Shown here in pieces: positions 10,846 through 22,800 of a stretch of DNA of 64,000 bases (positions are counted from its first letter, which is position 1; each line of letters opens with the position of its first letter). The position numbers were made by a program, and so were the translations under genes. The notes below the pieces were generated by a model. That model was not told the origin of the DNA, did no database searches, and was given only the letters and a program-made list of their open reading frames with translations. The DNA is from Ampullaceana balthica (lineage: Eukaryota; Mollusca; Gastropoda; Lymnaeidae), in the NCBI GenBank assembly GCA_944989445.1, contig CALYLW010000179.1:829001-893000 (forward strand), in the 5' to 3' direction.

Positions 10846-13800
10846 CTGGGTACAACAAGGCAGAGATCGGTGAGATTGGAGAAATGATTCAGGTCAATTT
10901 AGATATGCTCATTTTGTTTGTTAATTTTTAATTGTAAGTTTTTTGCCATAACAAACAAACACTTGAGCTCAGTGGCGTCACTAGGGGGGGGGGCGAGGGG
11001 GGCGGGCCGCCCCGGGTGACACCCATCAGGGGGTGACACCCTAGCCTAAAATTTTACAGTGTACGATTTTATGTCAGAAAACAAAAGATGTCACATTTTT
11101 TAATCTAGAAAGAAATTAAGAAATACAATGAAATACGTTAAACGCGAAAATTCTTATTAAAAAATATCAGTTATCTTGCAATAATAAAACAGTCCCAACA
11201 CACGAACAACATTAAAACAAATTAGGAAAAAAAGAAAAGAAATAGTCACAGCAGAGAGATCTTTTAAAAAAGGCTGGAATGAAGGCTGTTTTAAAAGATA
11301 TAAATCCATTAGGGCTTGGACACACCGACAGCATGAACGAATCCCACCTCACGACTTCCTCCACCACAGTAGGGTGGGGGGGGGGAATACGATTTTTATC
11401 ACCACCACCCATCCCCCCCCCCAAGAAAAAAAAATCAAAAGATGGGTTTTCTTTGTTGATGTTTTTCTTGAGGAAAATTATGATTTCAATGTCTTTGAGT
11501 TTTATATATATTTATTAAAGGCGTGAAAGCATAGATATGCATGTTTATATACAGGTTGTCCTCCGGTTACGACGGTCCCATCCCGACTTACGCTGTTTAG
11601 TGCTTACGAACGCGCCCTCGTAAAGAATAGTATTACGCGTTATTCCGTATTTTAAAAAAAAATTGCATTAGGTAACGAATTCTTTTCTCTATTTGAAATA
11701 ACAAAAATTATTGAAAAATATGTTTGATTATTATTTCAACCTCCAACTTTCGTTTGGGAATTTTTCAAAAGGCGAAGTTTTCAATCAAGTCAATAAAGCT
11801 GAGTAAGCTTACAAGTTCCTTTTCAATGCTCATTAGAGAGAGCATATTTAGCCTTTTTCGTCCCATACAAATTCTAACTAATTATATATTCTTTTCAACT
11901 TTGAAAAGGATCGCTCTCAGCTGCAGTTTAATGTCATCATTGAAAGATAGATGCGAAGTGCGATGTGTACATTTGTAAAGGACTGTGTGAAATATAGCTT
12001 ATTCAAAAGCAGCAAAATTTTTAGCTCTGTGCAAGTTCTTTGAGTTTCGCTTTGTGCTAATTCCTTTTCCTTACTTACCCTGAGCCTGGGGCTGGACAAT
12101 AACTTTTTTAAGAGTTCTGAAAATTGGACTAATTCTGAAGGTAAGCAGTCTTCGAAATCACTCATGAAACTACATGTGGAAGAAAATCAGAAGCCCCACG
12201 CCTAGTGCTCTTTATGGGTCTTCCCGGAAGACCCCCTTAGCCATCTGGTCACCAAAGGGACGTAACAGCTGAGGACCCCACCCCCCAAAAGCGGTCGCTT
12301 CTGAAGCGGTCACCTGGGCATCCAGGGCATACAGTCAAAGATGCCTCCCACTAAGTTGCCCTCACAAGGAGGTGGTGGAATTTCCTACTACGACCCGCTA
12401 CCACATTGGCGCCATCCCGGCAAAGCACACGGGTCTCCATGGTTAGGACCGCCGCAGACTGGGGGACCATCAAAGACCTACCTAGGGTGCAACCCCCACT
12501 GGAAGGTTTCCTCAGAGCTGGCGTCCAATGCGTTCTTCGCGGCACTTTTTGCTAATCCGTACTGGCGCTCCTGGCCCTAAACCGGCACCGCTCGATGGCG
12601 TTGCTAGTAAATTGAGGGGGACGAAACGGTTGCTTCGGATTTACCCGACCCCTTCTTCGAAATCACTTGAATGTTCTTCCATTAACTTGGCTGCTGCCCA
12701 TCGGGTGGCGAAAGTGCTGAGCTCAGTTAGGTTTGTAAGAAAGCCAAATTTCTCATGGATGTATTTATATGCACCTAACCAATGTTGTAGGGCTTAAGAA
12801 AGTTTGTCAATGATTACCAGAAATACCTCAATCTTGAATTTTTTTTCTCCATGAAAATACTGTTTTGTTGATGTCCCTTTATCAAACTGACGCTTTGTTT
12901 TTTGTTTGATAGTATTGAAGATTGTTTACACTGTTTTTACCACGGACTTTTCCTTTCCTTTGTCTTCATAGGAATAAAATTAAGAATGCTATTTTTTAAC
13001 AAACTCAATGAGAGACTTCCTTTCTAAAATTGTTTCCCAAATTTCAAGTAAAATAGCGACTTCCAGTTGATCAATTTCCTTTAGAAATCCTTCTTCTTCA
13101 AGTCGGCAGTCACGTGGGTGATTTTCATTCGTTGCTAATTCTTCCAGTGCTGCGATATTCTCATGGTATGAGCTATTAACAGACCTTACAGCATAATGTC
13201 AGGCTGACCATCTTGTGTCAGACAAGGCTTTGTTAGCATGTATCAATTTCATATGTTTTTGAAGTACCTGTCAACGATGAGTAGATGCAACAAGTCGGGT
13301 ATAAAGATTTTGCAGAAGACAAAAAAATCTGACCGCAATCTGACCTGCTGCTCTTTTCCCAACCAAATTAAAGGAATGAGCTGTGCACGGCACATAATGA
13401 GCTACAATGCACTTCTCACGAAGAATAGCCTGGTTTCCGTTATGCTTCCTACTCATTTGCAGCATTGCCGTATGACTGTCCAAGGCATTTTCAGGGATCC
13501 GTACAAACATAATGGCCTGCATCTTTATTATACACTATAATTCATAAAAAGTTTGGGATCTTAAATTATTGGGGGCTTTAGCCCGTTCAGCACCTCCCCC
13601 TTTAAATCCGCCATGGGGGGGGGAGGTCCACGCATATGTGACGATGTGGAACGAGGAGGGGGGTGTTTAAGAAATGTGACGTCACATCAAAAACGTGAAA
13701 CTTTAAATAAAAGTTCCACTTAAATATTTGATTATTTACCATTTATTTAATTACGTTTTCAATGACTTCACGCGTGTAACGATATTACAGTGCAGACTTA

Positions 13801-16800
13801 CCCTAAATACATATTTAAATGACAAAAAATAATTTGCAACATGCTAATTTTTATTGAGAAAATACGGCTTGGGGGAGGGGTGTCAAAGCTTTGTGACGTC
13901 ATATCGTAAAAAAGGGGTGGGGTCTAAGTTTTTGTGACAAAGTATGACGCTGGGGGAAGGTGGGGTAAATATCGGCAACCTCGCGTGACGTCATTTATGG
14001 ACGGCCCCTTCAGTCGTGAAGGGGTGACACCATGAGCTACCGCCCCGGGTGACACCAACCCTAGTGACGCCTCTGCTTGAGCTTCAAATACTTGCGTGGG
14101 GGGGGGGATAGAAGGCAAAATACTATGAACAGTTAATAGAATAATATGTACGATTATTATAACAAAATATTCAGTTAATATAATATACAGTTAATATATT
14201 TCTAGGTATTTTAAATATAATACAATGTAGGGTTCATATGATACTGTTCACTAGGATATCACTATGTCACTTAACACTATATCAACTTACCATGTACACA
14301 TTGGCTGCCATTCAACACTTACCATGTACACATTGGCTGCCATTCAACACTTACCATGTACACATTGGCTTCCATTCAACACTTACCATGTACATACTGA
14401 CTGCCATTCAACACCACATCACAGGGATCAACCTTCATGAACAATTTGTTCAATGTCCATGTGTGGTTCTCAGCCAGAGGTGAAAAACCAAACGAGATGG
14501 ACTCTGGTAACCGTGTGGTCACCTTACCCAGCATGAACAATGTTACATCTATCCCTGAAATAGCAGAATGAAACATATTTTATTTCCATTACTGAATTGG
14601 GAGATCATGGTGATAAATAGCAGGGAAAGAAATTAAAGATGATGGTAGAGGAGAGATAGTTTTCAACTACAGCTGATGCAGAAAGAAAGAAAATTAAAAA
14701 CAAAACTTCTTTATTGCAACATATCAAAAAGCAAAAAAATTACTTAGCTAAATAAATATATTTCAATACAATTTTAATATTTTAAAAAGCCGCTCTTGCC
14801 GCTAAAGCTATTTGAAATAAATGTATAAATTTAAGACTCCAAATATTAAATTTATTTTAGAAAAAAATGAAAATTACATCTTGCCAAGGACTCCATCTCA
14901 TAATGGACAAAAAACACTCTCGGGGCGCCATATTTGCTCCTTGTTTGGTCGTCTGTTGTTGCGGCTTTGACCCAGAAACCACAATTTGAATTATTCAAAA
15001 TAACTGAAAATGAACATATTCAGAATTACATCCATTTAATCCTTGTTTTTAGTTCTTTTGAATCCTCTCTAATATATCTATTAAAAGTATAGAGATTTTT
15101 AAAAATATATATATATGATCAGTAATATTTTACTAAATCCCGTCATGCAATATTGGTCTATTATAGACCACACCCATTTCTCACCGTCACAAATCATCCC
15201 ATTGTCCCCACGGTAATTTTCATACATGTGTAACCCAACCATTCCCTCTTCAGGCATGGCGCTTTTAACTTTGTGCTTATTGTCACTCTTCGAATGTAAG
15301 TGTTTAAATTTGTTCTTTTTATTTTAGAATTTGCTGGTAGGATTACTTTCCAGTTATTTATTCTTTTTTTTTAAATATAAAAAAATCAGATATGTTAATT
15401 AAATGCAAAGAAAATCTCAACAGAGAAAAATTATTTTTCAGTTTGATTTTAAAAAATATTTATAGAACTTTCGTTTACATTCAATAATTAAACATTTGCT
15501 ATGTAACGAGCTATCCAAAGTCTATTTATGCGTTGGATTTTAAATGGTTTTCTAGTCTTTATATCGTTCCTTCTTGACAGAAAATATTTTGTTAAAATTA
15601 AATTTCTGTTATTAGTTTCTCATTTTCACGTGGATAAAAAGAAAATAATTAATATTTGGTTTAATATTTTTTGATTTCAGAAGGAATAGAAAGATGCATA
15701 GAAGATTACAGTTTTGAGTATTTAAAACACTAAAATATTATAGAAAATATCATCATCATCATCATCAGTCCCGTGACCGTTGCGGTCGTTGGGGGGATCG
15801 CATGGACACATCAACAGATAACGATCTCCACATTTGCCTATTTGGAGCGACCGCCAATAATTCATGCAATCTCATCCCTGTCCATTCCTTTATGTTGTCC
15901 AACCAGCATTTCCGTTGTCGACCTCTTCGCCGGCCCCCCTTCTACAGTGCCTTGAAGGATACTTTTTGTCAGGTATCATGTCGCAGTACATGACCGAACC
16001 ATGCCATCTTGCGTCTCTTAATGGAAAATATATCAATTAACAAAATCAAAACCAATGTGCTGTATGTTTGAAGAAGAATTCTTGAGCTTAATATTTCATT
16101 AGTGGGTACAGATTTGTTATTTTCAATATTCTACACGATAACTCACTATTCTTGTACAAGCCTAACACGGTGACCTCCCATCTTTTCTTCTCCGGATGCG
16201 CGTTCTCCGTAATGTTTGGTTTGTCGTAGCCCACCCCAGCCACATAGTTGTACTGTTTGGCCATGTCCACAAAATCTTGCTCGATGTACGTGTCGTAGAT
16301 CAGCTGTCCAAGTCTGGAATCTTCTGACGCCCATTCTCTCTGTAACACGATTCAAGCGTGTGTTTTTTTACATTCTCGTATACGGATTATAAGTAGATAT
16401 TTTAATCGTATCTAAAATTGAAATCTTGATTTTGTCAAATAAATTATATCCTATACGAGGGTTCCTATCCTATGAGTAATTTCAGGGAACAATAATTGGT
16501 TCTTACTCCGTTTTACCGGCATGTGCCATCCCAACCCTTACTTGTATATAAAAAATTGGGAGAAAGTTTAGGGGAGCTAACTTCCACATTATAGTCACAA
16601 CAAACACAAAAGAATGTAGCAAATTGAACACATCAGTTCATTGTCTAGATCTTTTTAGGATCTAAGGCTTAAATGCTGAAGGACAGTTGCGTTAAAAAAG
16701 TTGCTTGTGTCACATTAGCGGTTAATATCAAACTTTATCATAAAATAAAGGAGTGTAAATAATGTGTACCCTGTTGAAAGGATCAAAGAGTCTAGAGATG

Positions 16801-19800
16801 GAGCCGTCTTTAGAGAACTGAATGATAAGACCGTTGTTGCAGTATAAGGGAGTGTCCACATCAGCTTCGATGTAGCCTTGAGTGAATGAAACAAAATATA
16901 AAGTAAAATATATATCAGACATAGGACATATCAAATAATGACATAGTCAATGGAAGTTAATGTATTTAGCATTTACACCCACCCCCTCCAATTTTCTGAG
17001 TGATGGAAATCACAAAACACCATGTGGTTAATTCTGCATCTATGTGATTGCGTTTGTTTGGTTTTCAGGAATTTTTGCCTAAGTTTTGTGTGAGTTTTGG
17101 GGAAGGAGATGGAGCATTAATTGTAGTTTAATTTTTAAAATATTTAATTTAATTTATTATCATACTGCTACTTATACATTATCTAAATTTGGTGGATGGT
17201 AAAGTTCAAAACAAAGACGTCACAACACAATACAAAGACGTCACAACACAATACAAAGACGTCACAACACAATACAAAGACGTCACAACACAAAACAAAA
17301 TGTGTGCCGTATGAATCAATAAACATTGGTAATTAGTCTAAATTTCTTATTTCATTTCTTTCAGTAGGTTTTCAAATTCTGGTATTAGCTTGTTGCACAG
17401 CCCTTTTTTGTTCCAGTCGCTTTGCCTTTATCTATTCCCTGCTTTCGTCTACAATTAATTGCCTCACTGTCTTTCAGCTGTCGTGTTAATAGCTGCACAC
17501 ATAGATAATAATGCGATCAGTGCTAAAAAGAAACATTTTATTATAATAATAGGCCTTCCTTTGGCACTTAAGAGAATCTCCTAGAGGAGCAGACCAAAGA
17601 ACTTCCAAAGCAAATCCAGACTAAAACCTTGGGTCTCACCACTGAGGTCCGGCTCAATAGACTCGAGGTCTGCGTACTGCAGCTTGACTTGTGCCGCTAG
17701 GGGATGGTCGCCAAGGGAAGAGAGGGCCAAGTCCAAGAACTCTCGCTGTTCTCTCCAAGTGTCCTCATTAGTCTGGTAGGGTTTCGCTAAACAAAGATAT
17801 CACACACTTAGTTAGTTTTCATTGTGCGATTCATTTAATTATAGAATATAAACATTACTTTTATATTTCCTAACTGTGGAAAAACAACACACAAACACAC
17901 TATAATTTTTAATTTTTTATTAAAAAAAACAGATTATGACTTAAAAAGAGAAGGAAAAATAGTAGTGCTGCGGATTAATCGTTAACATTTGTGATCGATT
18001 AATATTAATTTGATCGATTAAAAATTCGATTAAAATTTAATAAAATATTTCTAATATTTTTTTCCAATTTATTAATAGTTTATAATTTTTGCTACTTACA
18101 TACGTTTCCCTTTTATTACTATTTTTTATTTAAACGTGCATACAAAAAGAAAAAGGTTTTCTTCCTTATTTCTTGCATAGCAGAACGAATTTGCTGTGTT
18201 ACGTCAAAAAATGTGGGAGTTATGGAATTACCGCGACTTAACCGATTTCGCGAAATAATGTATCGCGATCTAAATATGCGTTATAAAAATATAATTAATC
18301 GAAATGAATCGAAAACATTTTTTTAATCAGTACCAGGCCTAAAAAAAGTAATTATGCTAATATTTTCCTAGCTATTTTTAAAAAAAGATTGTTTACAATT
18401 TATAGCTAATTGAATTTTTTAAATTTAATAATTTATCATAGGATTCAGTATAGAAAATTGTCCAAAAATGTTCATTTAATTAAGTTTTTAAAAAAAACTT
18501 AATTATAATTGAAACTGACTTTTTCTTGCTACCTCCAGAGCCTGGTTGCTCCAAGCAATGTAATCAATAAGTCCGTGTGACCCCCAGGTGTGCTCGGGGA
18601 TCTTGATCAGATATCGAAGCATGTTCTGTATCCGAGGGTCATTTTTAGAGCAATCTCCTTAAATGCAGATACAATAAATGAATGGGTCAAAAGACAAAAC
18701 TTCATTTTAAAATATCTCAAAATGAAAAACAACTTCCAAAGCCAAAATGAACTACTGTAACTTACCTGACGCCATGCAGGGATCCAGTGCCCTGAGGAAT
18801 GCCCTGTAGTGGGAATATTTCCATATGTCGCTTGTTATGCCCTGGATCCAGGTGTCTCCAATCTCAAAGGTGCGGACAGGTAACGTACTTTAATAGTGTC
18901 CAGCACGGCCACGTAATTATCAAATGTGGACGCGACCAGCTCAGCTCCTGGGAACTCTGCTCGAAGAATCTCGTAGTATCCGAGCACTGTCTAAATAAAC
19001 CAAACCCAAGTGATGACACTGACGGCACATTGATAAACATGGCACACAGCTCACGATACTAAAGCTACTGAGGTTTGTTATATATTTATTTTTGTATTTA
19101 TTATTTTTTTGTGTGTGATGTTAACCAACAAAATTATCGAAAGGTTTCATGTTTTTATGCAGAATTATTCATTAGAGTTGTTAATGAATAGTTTATGATA
19201 TAGGAAATATTAATGTTATATTAATTTTAAAACGTTGTGTATAAAATAGAAAATGAGACGGAAAATCTCCTTAATATTATAACTCTATATTATATGAGCA
19301 ATATAATTATGTAAAAAGCATTTTAATTGTTTGTGATTTATCTGATAATCAATGAACTATTTAGTTAGATGGTATGAAAATGAAGGATTCGCACATTGCT
19401 ACGCGGGAACCTTTTTAAGCACTTAATAAAAATTGAACTTTGGTTATGACCTCAATATCTGCAGGAGGACCTGTGTTGTCCGTTCTGAAGGCGAAGCACA
19501 GAACTTCCTGCAGGCCTTCGACGATGATGCACTTGTCTCTGGCCAGACCACCAGGTTCACTCGGGCTGGGGCCAGGGTTAAGAGGGTAGCCACCTGGAGG
19601 CCAGAGAAAAATTAAGCGAATTTAAATGTATATATATATCATGTGTGTGAAGATTTTTAAAGTGATTTTGTTAAAAGCTTTTTTCCACACTTATTACACT
19701 CCCTATTTTTCAGTATAGCAAAGGTTTTCTCATCTTTGCACTAAGCAAGCTGTCGTTGAATGTACAATCAAAAGGCGATTTTTGAATAAAGCACCAAAAG

Positions 19801-22800
19801 TCACAAAAATCACCTCGTATTTTTTGGCTTTGCAAAGTTTATTTCATAGTCAACTTTTAAAAAATATCGTATTAGTTAAATTATTTCAACTAACGGAACA
19901 AACGAAAATCGTTGAACATTTAAGCTCAGACTCTGTTCATACAATATCGGAAGAATGTCTCTATTTATCGGTAAATGAAATGAATACCAAACATTCTCAG
20001 CATGCAACATGTCCTACGGTAGTCAAATGAAGTGATCAAGCTGGAGAAATGAATGTTGGAAATAGAAATAGATCCCTTTACAGGTTGTTTCCAACTTGGG
20101 GAAGTCTTACTACACACACCTATAAATGTCTGGCTACAAACTAGAAGGGGTATCGCCTTGGGCAGTGCTACTCGCGTGGATTAGTTTGGGACAATATTAT
20201 TCTCCCTTAAATACAGACAAATTAGCCATTACTACGATAAGGCAGCATGCTCCGAAAAAAAACAACAAAAAGTCTTTCACACTCTACAATAAACAACTCC
20301 AGATCTCTAAAAGAAGACATTGCCGATAAACAGAAAAAATGCATAAATTCTTCTCACATATAATAAATAATCATACTAATTCTTAATACTTACAGAAATC
20401 TCACAAAATATGAACAACAACATTATTAACGTCACATAACTACGAAAACAATGTATATTTTTTATTTAATTATTAAGAAATGTAATATCCTATATACATT
20501 GAGATTAAATAGAAAAAAGCAACATTTATTTTTAAGTGCTATTTAAATTCTTAAATTATTCATTAAAATAAAATTAGAAAAATCTTACCTCATCTTTCAT
20601 ATTAAAATTAAAATTTTAAATTTTACCACACAACTATCATCTGTAATCGAACGATAATCTGCTCATTCACGTTGTATGCATTTATTAAAATCAGCCCAGA
20701 GTCAGGAGCGGCCTTTGGGGGTGGCAGCTGGGGCAAGCGCCCCAGGCCCCGCGCTTAGGGGGGGCCGCGTTTCAGACTTGAGACTATATGTTAGTAACAC
20801 AAGAGCCGGCAGATATTGCACTACTGATTTGCGCAAGAATTGATCTAATCCAGGGGGGCCCCGCAGGGTCATTGTTGCACCAGGCCTCGCGCGTACCTAA
20901 CGCCGCCTCTGCCCAGAGTTGTTGTTATTTTCCACTTCAGTATTTTGTAGAATAGATATGTAAAAGAGGACACCGCAATTAAGCTAACTTTGAGGATAGG
21001 TAGCACAAAAATAAGAAAATGTTGCTATTTATAAATAGATTTTAGACCTTATATGTTAACAAAGAGGATGCAATTAAAAAATTGTGGCTAAATTTCTCTG
21101 TAGATATTCCATTGACAAGGAATTTTAGTTCCCACCAATTAAACACAGATTCCCGGGCATCATCTGGATACATCAATTCGTAAGTGGTTGATGTTTCAAA
21201 ATACCATTAAATCTCTCTTTGTACACTTTTCAACTTCTTTCAGTAGTTCACCTATTATAAACATTATCTTATTCTCCATTGGTTACAACCATTCTCCTAC
21301 TATTAGGCTAACATCTCCATAGCCGTCACGTGACGTGGTTACCTTTGACCCAGAAGGCCATGACCCCGTCTGGATCCGCCTCTGAGTACTTCCACACAAA
21401 GACTGGTGGGACGTCGGGTGGGGCAGTGCCTGGGTTGACGCCCACGGATATGGCCTTGATGCCGTGCATGAGAAGAGAAGGGATGACGGCCTTGGTGATG
21501 CCTGAGGACGATTGGGTTTATGTACGACATGGGTTTATGTACGACATGGATTTATGTACGACATGGATTTATGTACGACATGGATTTATGTACGACATGG
21601 ATTTATGTACGACATGGATTTATGTACGACATGGATTTATGTACGACATGGATTTATGTACGTCATGGATTTATGTAGGACATGGATTTATGTACGACAT
21701 GGATGTATGTAGGACATGGATTTATGTACGACATGGATTTATGTACGACATGGATTTATGTAGGACATGGATTTATGTACAAAAAGTAATATTTAGAAAT
21801 TGAACTGCTATCAAGGTTTAGGCAAACACGGAAAACACTAAAGGGAATGATGAAATTTTGAAATATCACAATTTCCAGAAGTGATATCTCACAGATATAT
21901 CCTTTTCAAATATATATTCAGAAAAAAATGTGTATAGCTAATAAAAAAACAATTTTACCTGGTGCTTGCAACGATAACACATACGTTATACAAATGTTTT
22001 TAACCTTAAAATATTTGTTTATAGTTTATAATAAAAAAATTTTTTATTCAGTGTGTTAAAAAATGCCGAAGTGTTAAGAATATTATTCAAAGTATTTTCA
22101 AATGACTTAACAACAGCTAACCTCACCAGGAACCAATCACTTGCTCGTTAGTTGTGGCTAAATAAAACTTGTGAACGCTACTTCACTTGCCCCATATTCC
22201 GTCATGGAGTGGAAAGGGGTTTATATTCTAACATCTCTTTGACTCATAGTGGGGCATCTCTCTGACTCATAGTGGGGCATCTCACCTGGAACATCTCTTT
22301 GACTCATAGTGGGGCATCTCACCTGGAACATCTCTCTGACTCATGGTGGGGTATCTCACCTGGAACATCTCTCTGACTCATGGTGGGGCATCTCACCTGG
22401 AACATCTCTCTGACTCATGGTGGGGCATCTCACCTGGAACATCTCTCTGACTCATGGTGGGGTATTGGGGTATCTCACCTGGAACATCTCTCTGAGTGAT
22501 AGTGGGGTATCTCACCTGGAACATCTCTCTGACTCATGGTGGGGTATCTCACCTGGAACATCTCTCTGACTCATGGTTGGGTATCTCACCTGGAACATCT
22601 CTCTGACTCATGGTGGGGTATTGGGGTATCTCACCTGGAACATCTCTCTGAGTGATAGTGGGGTATCTCACCTGGAACATCTCTCTGACTCATGGTGGGG
22701 TATCTCACCTGGAACATCTCTCTGACTCATGGTGGGGTATCTCACCTGGAACATCTCTCTGACTCATGGTGGGGTATCTCACCTGGAACATCTCTCTGAC

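Noticed and set aside
17985..18345. AT-rich GATTAATCG/CGATTAA blocks in intron 8 as a foldback element
   Set aside because: Short complementary pieces occur, but no consistent termini or target duplication; AT composition alone may explain it.
18533..18540. Donor GAG|GTAGCA for exon 8
   Set aside because: It would put exon 9 out of frame; the GTCAGT donor 13 bases further keeps the phase and adds a plausible VARKT linker.
18799..19062. 87-codon plus-strand frame
   Set aside because: Antisense to exon 7, which encodes the conserved EIGDTWIQG motif on the minus strand.
21330..21803. 157-codon plus-strand frame with YVRHGFMYDMDLCTTW repeats
   Set aside because: It is antisense to exon 5 and then runs through the 17-bp array; the sense-strand exon has family motifs and splice sites.
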